Both the position numbers and the translations under genes were made by a program. A model generated the notes under the pieces. That model made no database searches. It saw only the letters and a program-made list of their open reading frames with translations, and had not been told where the DNA came from. From Planoprotostelium fungivorum (Eukaryota > Evosea > Variosea > Cavosteliida > Cavosteliaceae), in NCBI GenBank assembly GCA_003024175.1, contig MDYQ01000162.1, positions 21,652 to 85,651 of the forward strand: a stretch of DNA of 64,000 nucleotides. Reading direction: 5' to 3'. Positions 1 through 9,949 of the stretch are shown piece by piece; position 1 is the stretch's first letter, and the number at the start of each line of letters is the position of its first letter.

Positions 1-382
1 TTTCCAATATGGTATGATAGAAAGCGAGGAGTTTTCTCGATAGCAACCGTGTTGATATCATTATATGGTCGACATAAACTTTTCAAAGAAATACGTTATT
101 TTCAGCGAAGCAAAATTCGGTGAATGAAAAATATGGAAAATATATCTACAACGTCTTATTTCATATATTTTTCCGCCGGTTAGGACGTTGTGCTTCTTTC
201 CGAGACTCGAACTCGAGTTCTGACGGGTTGTCTCGGATAGGTGGTATTTAAACGTTGTGCGATCGCACAAACACTTTGCCTCTGCATTGAAGTCTCATCT
301 CTTCGGGATTTCTCCTCTTTTTGCTCCTCCAGTGTCGATCGCCCGACTTTCATTCAATCGCACAAGATCATCTGGACTACTG
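1..382. other. AT-rich non-coding stretch upstream of first gene
   Basis: No convincing gene is visible. The stretch is AT-rich, carries one copy of the recurrent CTACAACG motif at 146-153, and probably contains the promoter and 5' leader of the claudin-like gene that starts at 383. Confidence 0.5.
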
Positions 383-1071
383 ATGGGACTATTCAACTTT
401 GCTGCGTTTTCTCTCACCCTCTTTGGTGCTGCACTCCTGTTGGCAGGCACTGCCACCCCCTGGTACATCACCAGCACCGAGTATTCAGACCAATACGGTA
501 TTACTAACTCCTGCAGACAACTGTATGGATTTATGACGGTGAGGCAATGCGTTCAACAACTGGGACTGATGTCAAGACAGGTCTTTATCGATTGTGATCA
601 TACCCACGACCAGAAGATAGACAACTACGATTGGGTCAAGGCTTGTGGAGACGACAGATCCCAGGGCCTGTGTCCTTTCGTCCCTGCATCCATCGCTACC
701 ATGTGCTTGATGATCATCGCCGTTCTCATCGCTGCGGTCGTGTCTCTCACGCTTCTGATGGGCGCCATCTTCAAGAGAGGAGGTGACTTGACAGCTAAGA
801 TCTACATGTTCGGTGGCATCTCCACTTTCGTACTCGTGCTCAGTGAGTCTACGGTTCCCACAGCGACATCATCTGAAAATGTGCAGTTTCCCTCATCGTC
901 TATGGAGTGAAATTTCACGATACAACGGGTGTATTTATCTATCAGAAGGACGGATCAGTGACTTATGGACCTCTCGGCTGGTTGATCTCCCTCATCGGCG
1001 GCATCATCTTTCCTGTCGGATGCTTCTTGGCATCAAAGTCCACCCAAGAGAAGGGATACATCCCCATCTGA
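383..1071 (+). CDS. Claudin/PMP22-like four-helix membrane protein
   Basis: Two exons, 383-842 and 887-1071, give about 214 residues; the junction restores one frame across a 44-nt intron that starts GTGAGT and ends GCAG. The ATG at 383 is chosen because it opens directly on a hydrophobic helix (MGLFNFAAFSLTLFGAALLL). A large extracellular-type loop with several Cys follows, then a helix around residues 115-140, one around 150-160, and one near the end (GWLISLIGGIIFPVGCFLAS). Four helices with a long Cys-containing first loop are the layout of the claudin/PMP22/EMP superfamily, whose members sit in the plasma membrane. No signature motif is strong enough to name the subfamily. A frameshifted 148-bp copy of the middle of this gene lies at 36258-36405. 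Confidence 0.7.
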
Positions 1072-1246
1072 AGAAGATTTCAACAGAGCATAAAATCACC
1101 ACACACAAACCCAGAGCCTTCATCGATATATTACGCGAGCGTAGCGAATAGAATACACATCTTCGATCATCATCACGTCCGAGCGGCAATCATCGCGATC
1201 CCATCTCACTCTCACAAACACTTGACGATAGAAACGGCTCTTTATT

Positions 1247-2571
1247 TCAAGCTGACAACTGCTCGAAAGTCGGGAACGGCTTATCTTGTCCCCTCTGCAA
1301 CCTACACACGGTCACCTTCTGCATCTCCCTCTCTCCTCACCAGTTCCTCTCCGAATACTCGGCACCCCTCTCCACCATGTGAAAGGTATAGACATATCTG
1401 GATTGCGGGCTCGTGTTCTTGTCTGATAGATGAACTAATTCTCCGTGGATGACGAGGCAGCTGCCGGCAGGGCAGGGCAGGGGGACCCAACCGCCGGATT
1501 CTCTGGGAAATTTCTGGGCGAGGGTGTCCCAGGGAGCCTTGTCTGATCCCTTTGCCTTCTCCATGGTGACGCCGCGTTTGTCTCCGGTCAAGACGAACTC
1601 GTCGATGATACCATCTATGGACGATCAGTCGAGATGATGGTAGAGTTGGATCATCGCGATCTTGATGGTGATCGTGTGATGGAGAACACGATGATTGTGA
1701 TGGCGATCGTATGATGGAGATGATGATTGTAATGGTGATCGTATGATGGAGATGATGATTGCGATGATGATCACCCTTGTGAGAGCCTGGTACGGCCCAG
1801 ATGCATCCGTTCTCGAGCGTCGCATCTTCAAGAGGAAACCACAAAGCGGCACATGTCATGGGGTTCGTCTTGATGAAGGTACTGTCTTGGTGGATGTTGA
1901 CTGCAGAGAGTTTATTGTCTGCGTGCGAGGGTGATGATGATCTCACCCGTTCCACCGATCCTGGGTTGTTTGAAGATGAGCATGGATTGAATGATGATGG
2001 GGTCCTTCATACCGAGAGCTTTGGACACTTCAGACACTTTCTTCTCTCCACTGAACTGTTGAGAACGTCACGAATATGTTCCATCTTTGAATGATGGGAT
2101 GAATCCTTACCTTTCTGAAGATGGGGTCTAATTCATGCAGAGCTACCGAGGTCACATTAGAAGAGGATGTGAAGAAGACGACTCACCGTGACCGATCTTG
2201 TTGATTGCCTTAGACTCCTCGACGACAAGTTTGCCTGTGGCATCGACTGCATCTTCCTCGAAGAAGAATCGAACCTTGTCACCACTCGAGATGAAGTAAT
2301 CGGTCGTGTTCCTCTGTTGATCGTTGGTCGAAAAGATCTCCTTGTGTCCACTATTGTCATTTCCAGAGAAGAAATCGGTGACTAACTTGAAAGCCTGGTC
2401 TCTCATTGTCTTTGTGTCGACTTCGTTATCGGTCTTTTGAGTGGGGATGAAATCAGGTATGATTACATAGCTGAACGATTAGACATCGAACACTCGAGAC
2501 ATATCTCACCCATTCTCTTCGTAGAAACGCTTGTATTCTTCCAGTTTTTCGGGGGTCAGAGATGCGGCCAT
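1247..2571 (-). CDS. PHYHD1: Phytanoyl-CoA dioxygenase domain protein (PHYHD1-like)
   Basis: Seven exons on the minus strand (2571-2510, 2470-2187, 2142-2111, 2055-1947, 1900-1775, 1614-1341, 1301-1247) join in frame to 313 residues, the usual length for PHYHD1. The family is Fe(II)/2-oxoglutarate-dependent dioxygenases. The iron triad is visible as HQDSTF (His-x-Asp) and a distal His in [13 protein letters not shown], followed by the 2-oxoglutarate-binding Arg in the SRYVYTFH stretch. The N-terminus [21 protein letters not shown] and the [15 protein letters not shown] segment also match the family. The last exon ends in [17 protein letters not shown], which resembles the vertebrate C-terminus. 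The true substrate of this subfamily is unknown, so the reaction is assigned only at family level. Confidence 0.92.
1657..1768. repeat. GATGATG-rich imperfect tandem repeat in PHYHD1 intron
   Basis: Intron 1615-1774 of the dioxygenase gene consists mainly of imperfect repeats of a unit reading GATGGAGATGATGATTG then TAATGGTGATCGTAT. It makes this intron about 160 nt, three times the local norm. Such ATG/GAT runs are common in introns across the window. Confidence 0.75.
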
Positions 2572-2828
2572 GGTGATGTGATGTGATGTGAAAAACACGG
2601 TTACAAACCGGAAAAATCAGTGTCACAGGCAACGATGATCTGGGATGAACAACAAGACACGCAGTAGAAGGAATAGAAATACATGTCTATGCGCAGTTAG
2701 ACATAGATTCGCAGACGCACGGTGATGTGATCACAGTGCGAAGAGTAGCTGGCCTCTTTTTATGATATCTCAAATGATATCTCTGGAGGTGACGTTCCAG
2801 ACTTGACACAGTTTACGTCATTCTAACC

Positions 2829-4590
2829 ATGGACAACACAAACGGAGATGATGGAAACATCATGAACGAAGAACAAGTATCGTGGATAGTATCCAAGGTG
2901 TATAAAGAGGTGAGAAGTCGAGGTGCTCAAGAGTATTCATGACATATAGCTCTTGTTCAAAATCGCCCTCGAATGCCCAGACGAGAAGAGAAAGATCCAG
3001 GTAATGGTGGGTGCTGATTATGCACCGATATGTCTCACCTTCACAGATGGACGAAGAATATCTTCCCAATGAAGAATGCATCGAGTGCAGAGGTGATGAT
3101 TCCTCCTATCCCTTCATCAACTTGAGATCAGTCACATGGAACATCAGCTCTGTGAGATGGATTTCGACTTTCAGATTGGAAAACATTGGAATCGATCCAT
3201 TGCATCTATCCCATCTATCGGTAGAAGCATCCTCGGCCGGTCATCAGAAGATGGTCACTCTGACAGAACAAGTGATCTTTCACGTCATGACCAATCCCAC
3301 TCACCTCCACAGTTTCATCCCAACGGAAATGAAGGTATTTTTGATACCACTTTCAACGAAGAAGTTTTGGCGGGAAACATGGAAGGCAGTGGTTACGCTC
3401 TCCGAGTGAATCCTCTCTCGCGTCACCCTCCTCATTCTCCTCTCAGATCGCAGCGAAGGACGTGAAGAAGTTTCAACTCGACGCTCAGACGAGACGGCAC
3501 ATCCAGATGTCTCTCGTGGCGAGCCAGGTGAAGAGACGATCGATGTTGATGACGATGACATAACCCTGATTGTACAGATCGACGTCATTCGAAACGGAGA
3601 CATTCTCTTTCGAGGAGAGAAAGACGTGGAAACAACGTGGAAGTCTCTCTTCCATCACGATGAGGTGATGCATCATGAGACGGATGATCGAAAGAATACT
3701 GACTGCTAGAAGATCTCTTTCAATCGATACAAAGGAAAGAAGAAGGCCATCGAAGCATCCACACTCGCCGCTTACGGTGACTCTCCCCCATCTCAGCCTC
3801 CGACCTCGTCCGTGAGTTTGAAATTTCAATGAAATGTCATCGTCGACAGGTGATCATCATGAAAGACGGTCGTCCGGCTCGTGAAGACATCACGAGAATC
3901 TTTCGTGATATCATGAATCGTCCAGAGCAAGAGTACCAATTGAGTTCCGATCCCTTTCAACTCCAATGGAGACATGTACTCACAGCTTCTACACCCTACT
4001 CTTCTTCTCTTCACCTTCTCGTTCAAATCGAAGGTAAACAGATCCATTCGTGAATTCGAACGATGATGGTATATTCATCTACAACGCTGTAGATCAACCT
4101 TTTCACAGGAGATCTGGTGGAAGAAGAGATGGAGGATGTAAATCAGATCGTTCAGAGCACCATCAGTAGATGCATGGAGAATCTCTCACATAAACACCCA
4201 GAGTTACTCTCTCAAAAAGAGAAGAAGGTGAGAACGATCGACACCTTCACCTCCTCACTTCTCATCAGAAGGTGGCCGGCCTGAGAGAGTGCATCCCTCA
4301 CATCAGTGAAGCCATCACGAACATCATCGTCCGCAGCGATTCGATCAACTTCCAAGAAGAAGCTCTGTCTTATTTGGGCATCTCTCGCGGAGATGATGAA
4401 GACTTTCGCACGTCGATCGAGAACAAACTGAGGGACATGCTGCACATCGCTGCGAAAATACCAAAAATGGATCCGGCGGTGAGAGATCGATCTACAACGG
4501 TGTAATTTGATGGGAAATAAGGTGGAGGTACCTCCTTGGTTTGCCCCGCAGGAGACAGAAGAGAGGACGAATAAGAAGAGAAAGAAGTGA
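2829..4590 (+). CDS. Unrecognised multi-exon protein with basic C-terminus
   Basis: Starts MDNTNGDDGNIMNEEQVSWI and can be followed through about nine short exons. Clear exon pieces include LFKIALECPDEKRKIQ, DFDFQIGKHWNRSIASIP, IDVIRNGDILFRGEKDVETT, DGRPAREDITRIFRDIMNRP and VAGLRECIPHISEAITNIIV. The last exon reads VEVPPWFAPQETEERTNKKRKK before TGA at 4588-4590. The KKRKK end resembles a nuclear localisation signal. The stop is followed at once by AATAAA, a likely poly(A) signal. I do not recognise the family. One internal junction near 3385-3450 is uncertain because the donor there is not a clean GT in the required phase. The intron before INLFTGD ends in the hairpin 3' splice site at 4078-4093. 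Confidence 0.55.
4078..4093 (+). other. Intron hairpin motif TCTACAACGCTGTAGA at 3' splice site
   Basis: TCTACA and TGTAGA pair around a four-base loop, and the acceptor cut falls after the second TAG, with exon sequence beginning ATCAACC. This is one instance of the recurrent CTACAACG motif discussed in the findings. Confidence 0.7.
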
Positions 4591-4764
4591 AATAAAATAG
4601 CGACGATGAAGCATTAGAAGATGTGCAGAGGACATGAAGATAAACAGGAGAAGTAGAGACGCCTGTGTCGAGGTTGTCTCGTTTTGGTTCTAAGATGGTG
4701 TTGATGCGATGACATCTCAAAAAATGGGCGACGTATTCTACTTCCGACCGCAACCAGCTTCAAG

Positions 4765-6305
4765 ATGGAGGCACCAACCGAAGAGAACAGTGAGAGAGAC
4801 ACACCATCTATACCAATAGAAGAGAGTCAGCCTCAGCCAGAGGAGAAAATATCGGAAGAGAAGGCGAACCCTGCCGAAGATAATGCAGCTCAATCGAAGG
4901 TCGAATCAGTCCCCGAACCGTCAGAAGCTCCACCTTCGACAATAGTATCCGATTCTCCTCCAAAACAACCGAACACCGAAGACGAACATCAAGAGAAGAT
5001 CGCTTCAGAGGATGCTACTGTCGCGCGGCCCGTTTCAAAAGAATCGGATGTGAAGCCCACAACAACAGAAGAAGTACAGACTTCTGTGAGCGCAGCCGCT
5101 CTTGCAGCTGCTCGAGATGAGTGGGCCCAACTGGAGAATAGTCAACAACCAGGTGATGACTGAGCTGTGTTGGATGGTGAGTGGTGGAAAATAACATATA
5201 GAAGATGATGTGTCTGTGATGAAAGGGGGCGACGACATCACCTTCGAAGCGGCTTGGAAATATTTCGAGAAGATGGACCTCACAGAAGAGAAGGTGATCT
5301 TCCGTCACATGAATCACATTGTGACGTCCAATCAGAAGAAGATCATCACGACAGACACGAAGAAGCAAGGCTTCTTCAAAAGTTTCTTCGGTTCCCTCCT
5401 TGGACCCAAACTATCTCCCGATCATGTTCGCGACAGAGACACCATCTTCGCCATTGCACAGGTGAGTCAACTCTCCACTCCCACTTGTGCTGAAGAGACG
5501 CAGGTCCAATTCAACGAGGACGACAACGTGCATCATGACGTCTTACAGACGATCAGAAGGAAGTTGACGGGGGAGGTCTGCGTGTCTCCCAGATTCGGTG
5601 GACATTGGGAGCAGATCGGTTTCCAAGGCAATGATCCGGCCACAGATCTGAGAGGTGATCGCTGCTCATCTTCCTGGAGAATCAACGTCTATAGGTGCGG
5701 GTATGCTGGGTCTGTTGCAAACTCTTCACATGATATACAAGTTACCCAACATGAGCCAGACATCCTTCACTCTGTCGAGAGACCCAGATCAGGTGATCGT
5801 CGCATGATGCGTGTGCTGATCGATGACGACAGGGTTTTCCTTGGTGTGTTGTATCCATCAATATGTCGAGAATTGCACTGGAGTGTATGAGAGAGGGGAT
5901 ATTGAATTCAGTCATGAGTGGGAGAAATGCCGTGTCGGCCCTCGATGCGGCCAATCAGATGCATCATGCCGCTTTCTTTCACCTCTATCGGTTGTGGTGA
6001 GTTGAAGAAAGACTTTGATGTTTTCACTGTCGTCGCCATCATCGTGTCTGGATGTGACGATCAGCAGGGTGGACGAAGGATTAACTGTCGTGGATTTCGG
6101 TCAAGCTCTCAATCAGGTGAATGCTTCTCTTTCGAATGATGCGTGTCTTCATCATCGTCCTCACGATCGCTGACGAGAGATGATGCAGGTGACGAAATAT
6201 GTGAAGAAGAACCCCACACAAGCTCTGCGGGCCGTAGACGGGCCAAACAAGAGCACACCATCCAAAACAGAAGAGAAGGAGAAGATAAACTTTACGAGTA
6301 TATGA
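4765..6305 (+). CDS. ELMO-domain protein with acidic disordered N-terminus
   Basis: The first exon encodes about 130 residues rich in Glu, Pro and Ser (MEAPTEENSERDTPSIPIEE onward), predicted disordered. The following exons carry the ELMO/CED-12 domain: KFFGS-type stretch FFKSFFGSLLGPKL, then HWEQIGFQGNDPATDLRG joined to AGMLGLLQTLHMIYKLP, then GFPWCVVSINMSRIALECMR and SALDAANQMHHAAFFHLYRL. The (Q/G)xDPATDxRGxGxLGL pattern is diagnostic of the ELMO domain. ELMO-domain-only proteins of the ELMOD type act as GAPs for ARF/ARL GTPases; the larger ELMO proteins pair with DOCK GEFs. Size here favours the ELMOD type. The gene ends VTKYVKKNPTQALRAVDGPN...FTSI. It converges on the methyltransferase gene with 4 bp between stop codons. 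Confidence 0.88.
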
Positions 6306-6309
6306 ACTT

Positions 6310-7277
6310 TCATTTCTTTTGGAAGCACAGGGTGGTCACCGTGCTTCCCTCTTGTCCTCCAAATTTGATGGTCGAGTATTTGATTTCAGAGTGATACTTG
6401 AATTCTGAGAAGATTTAGACGTGATCACAATGATGGATTCTGATGGATGATGATGCATGATGCCGATGCTGACGGTGATGCTGATGACTTACCAGAATCG
6501 AACATGCTGAGGAGCTCTTCCTTGTTGTAATTGCAAGATGTGATGACGAAGAATGACGTGGTATCTTCCAACAAATGAATGACACTCTTTCTATATGCGG
6601 CCTGGTGGTTCAATTTCTCGTCGCTCAACGAAATGGCATCGTATGTTCCTTTATCAAGTATCAACTATAAAAGAGTCAAATGAGACGCTCGATGATGTAG
6701 ATCTAGATGATGATGACGATGGGAGATTGTAAACTGACTTTGAATTTAGAATTCAACTTTGTGTTGAGAATGTCATCTTCCTCGAAGATGACGCCTCTCT
6801 TCTTTGTCTCTTCAATTTTCTTGGCCAACAATATGGAAGGTGCAGAGTAATCTACTCCCAATAGGCTGCTGAATCCCTTCTTCGCCTGTATATTCCATCA
6901 GTACGTGCGAGACGAAGAGGATGGATGATCACCAGTTTGAACAGAGTGGCACCATTTCCTGTCCCGAGATCTAGAATGGGAGAGTTGAGATCCAGAGGAA
7001 GCTTCGTGACGAAAGTAACGACTCGTCTGAGGCAATCCTCACCAAACCTGGTTTGATTCAGGACACCGGAAATCATACATCTGTGAGCTTTCCGCGGTTT
7101 GTGATGAACCCACCATATCTCTCCAATGTCACCGTTGTCGTCATAATTCTTCAGTTCGTTCTCATATGCATCGTCCCAACTGACATCGTTAGAATAACTT
7201 GACAGCTGCAAGGTACCCACTCACTGTTCTCTCGTTCCTAGTTTAGATGGCTGAAACTCTCCCTCGTTATCTGACAT
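6310..7277 (-). CDS. EEF1AKMT2: eEF1A lysine methyltransferase 2 (METTL10/Efm4-like)
   Basis: Starts MSDNEGEFQPSKLGTREH and continues YSNDVSWDDAYENELKNYDD with NGDIGEIWFGED, the family N-terminus. The SAM-binding motif I is ILDLGTGNGATLFKL and the later motif is VLDKGTYDAISL. The last exon ends KFGGQEGSTVTTLCFQKK, also typical. Family members are cytosolic seven-beta-strand methyltransferases that trimethylate a lysine of eEF1A. First exon is 7277-7225; the second begins at 7197 using a CAAG acceptor that restores frame. The stop codon at 6310-6312 lies 4 bp from the stop of the ELMO gene, so the two 3' UTRs must overlap as antisense. Confidence 0.93.
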
Positions 7278-7589
7278 GATGATCCCGGAGGTGATGTGAT
7301 CTCGACCACTCTCTACAAGGCTCCTTTTTGTCGAATTTTGACTTATCCACTGTCTAAGCCACTCTAACAATTGCAAGAGCCGTGGTCGATCGTGACAGAG
7401 TGACGATATTCATCCTCAAGGATATCTAGATAGTAGGATATCATCTGAATCTCGGCGGTCCACACGTGCTCTTGGACAACGTGAACGGGCTCTGTATCTT
7501 CATCAGCACGCTTCCACTCCAGATCGTTCTCTAGACAAAGGAAAGAACAAAAGACGTACAATAAACTCGTATATTACACGGCCATCCGT

Positions 7590-8215
7590 CCAGACGACGA
7601 GAACCTTCAGAGAGCCCACCAATTCTGCAATCTGAACCTTCTGAGGGGGTAGAAGTCGAGTTACTTAGTATCTCGCTCCCACTCGTATCCCTATCGTCGG
7701 TTAGAAAAGATCCAGTGAGATACTTGTCCTGGCATCGATGATCTCTTCTCTGCCAAGAACGCGATTGAAGATGAGGAACTCGTCCAGAACACCGAGAAGA
7801 GATTTAGCAGATGCACTTGCTTCTCCTACAGTGAGCTCTGTAAGTGCCATCATCGATTGGAGTGATTGTTTTGGACTCGACGGAGGTTCCGTTCAAGTAG
7901 ATTTCTGCACGATTGTACGATGTTGGTCTTTCCGGGCGAATCAAGGCGCAGCCAGGTGGCGATCGTGAAATCTTTGTACAGATTGAATGGATCGAGACTG
8001 ATGCTGCAAAGATCGTTGGTTTTGCACTCGTAGCTCTTTCTGAGCACGCCGGGGACGATGGAGAACCTGGATCCGAATTTGCCCGGACGGACCGATCTTG
8101 AGGCATCCAGCAGTCTCCCTTATCCACGGCGGTTCACGATTTGGGAAGAGGCTTGGTGGAGCACACCTGAGATAAACCTATAGCCAATACGGAGAGGAAG
8201 ATAATGATGCTCTCG
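7590..8215 (-). pseudogene. Decayed copy of laminin-G-like secreted protein gene
   Basis: Read on the minus strand, fragments match the second LamG domain of the genes at 24839-27581 and 42092-44806: LDPFNLYKDFTIATWLRLDS, then AEIYLNGTSVESK, then DEFLIFNRVLGREEIIDAR, then a sequence matching the QNWWIF C-terminus. The order is conserved, but the fragments fall in different frames. About 60 codons are missing between the WLRLD and LYLNG segments, and one base is lost in the DARDKYLTG segment. A hydrophobic signal-like stretch (SIIIFLSVLAIGLSQV) lies upstream at about 8165-8215 without an obvious ATG. This is best read as a relic of the same family. Confidence 0.72.
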
Positions 8216-8359
8216 GAAAAAGTCAAATGTGTATTATAATATGTAATACACAAGTGTTCCATCAGATCAAATTGCACAAGATGATACGTCGGTCTCAGAA
8301 CAGTGACTGTTCGAGAGGGCGAGAAGATAAAGACTTTACAGACACGATTCTATTGAAAC

Positions 8360-8980
8360 TTAGACACCGACATGCTCGACGGCCTTGGTATACAGCTTTC
8401 CCTTGTCATCGAAGGTGGTGATGAACTGCTGGGGGATGGGCTGCTCAGAGGGATCGTCGTTCTCGGTCTTGCCGGGAGTGACGACGTTGACCTCTGAAGA
8501 TCCAGAGGTAATGATCTCGACCTGCATAAGACTTTCAGTTTCCATTTCACATGTGATTTGGACGGTCACCTTTCTTCCGGATTGGGACTGGACGTAGAAG
8601 GTAACACCCTGGGTCTTGTCGATGGTGAAAGATGGAATGGCACCATTGGCCTGAGCCTGGATGCTCTGGCTGTTCACGACTTCGACGGTGGCGATGACGT
8701 CATCGAAGACGACTCCGACCTTCTTGCAAGTGTCTGCGTCGGTTAGACGATTCGCATGCAATGTGACTCGATCCCTCACCGATGGAAACGGAGGTGACCT
8801 TTCCCTTGATGATGACGGTGGAAGCCTCGACCTTGTAGAGGAGAACAGATTGCTTCTGTTCCTCGACGGTGATGGTAACTCCCTGGCTGCCCTTGACGTT
8901 TTCCTGAAAGAGAATGAGACGAAACCGATGGAGTGTGAGCCTACCAGGTGCCACTTGTTTCCCTTCAGAACTGCGCTCAT
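8360..8980 (-). CDS. Stand-alone CAP C-terminal (CARP) domain protein
   Basis: Exons 8980-8945, 8903-8780, 8733-8570 and 8521-8360 join to about 160 residues. The sequence MSAVLKGNKWHLENVKGSQG, KVEASTVIIKGKVTSVSIDT, CKKVGVVFDDVIATVEVVNS, IPSFTIDKTQGVTFYVQSQ and PIPQQFITTFDDKGKLYTKA matches the C-terminal domain of adenylyl cyclase-associated protein (CAP/Srv2) closely. In full-length CAP this domain forms a beta-helix dimer that binds G-actin and promotes ADP/ATP exchange. The N-terminal helical-folded and WH2 parts of CAP are absent, and the ATG is followed directly by the first strand of the domain. So this is a CARP-only paralogue or a split CAP, likely cytosolic and actin-related. Confidence 0.9.
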   Translation of the reverse strand: MSAVLKGNKWHLVGSHSIGFVSFSFRKTSRAARELPSPSRNRSNLFSSTRSRLPPSSSRERSPPFPSVRDRVTLHANRLTDADTCKKVGVVFDDVIATVEVVNSQSIQAQANGAIPSFTIDKTQGVTFYVQSQSGRKVTVQITCEMETESLMQVEIITSGSSEVNVVTPGKTENDDPSEQPIPQQFITTFDDKGKLYTKAVEHVGV

Positions 8981-9131
8981 GTTTGTCTTAGGTGTGTTGG
9001 GTTAGCCGATGTATGAGCAACCGAAAATGTTGGTGTCGCTGAATTGCTTCCGACAGATGTCTACATTTGCGACCTGGAACTGATCTACAATGATTTAAAT
9101 ACCGATGCATTTATTCTCTCTTTTCGTACAA

Positions 9132-9908
9132 TTATTCGCACAACGTCACATCATCAGACCAGCTGTGATATAAACGGTAAATCTCTACGTCCACGATGCG
9201 ATAGTCTAAGGGAGCGACTTTCTCTCGTTCGTTTAGGTTCTCTGTTCTCTGACCAAGACCACCCTTGAACGTATTCTCTATGTGTTGCATGCTGGCCCAC
9301 AGGTGGATCAGCTTGTTTAGATTACGTTCGGTGTCGTATATGCAGACAGATCCACAATATCCGGGTATAGTTCTGAGCATGGGAGAGACCACCTGCGATG
9401 GAACGATGAGTCGTGATGATCCGATGTCGAACGATTGATGCATGATGATATGAACATTCGATGATGACATGTAAGCTGAATCTTCTCACATTCTTCAGTT
9501 GACTCCTGATGATGTGCTCATCACCCGTGATGATCTCCAACCTGACCACCAGGGCACACGTGGCTCCCTCCTGCACCCCCGTCATCTACAACGTTGTAGA
9601 TTGATTTCTCACCTTCAGATCGAAGACGCAAGCCTCCCGTGCCGTGTCAGTTGGCGCCAAGCAGTTCAGCCCGTAGATATCTCTCACCACGTAAGAAGAA
9701 CCTGACGACCTTCAATATTCTCCACTTCGAACATCACTTACCCATGGACTTTTCGTAATTCTTTACATTCGCCAGGGAAGAGTACAAGGATATAGAGCAG
9801 AATTGATTTGCTCTGACGATATATCAATTACTTTTTCTTCAGAACATCGTTGGAACTCACTCTGAAATGAGATTGATACAACCGCGAGTGGATCCCTGCA
9901 CGATCGTG

Positions 9909-9949
<41 letters not shown>

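Noticed and set aside
8661-9005. 114-codon plus-strand frame
   Set aside because: Antisense to the CAP C-terminal-domain gene, which has clear family motifs and splice sites.
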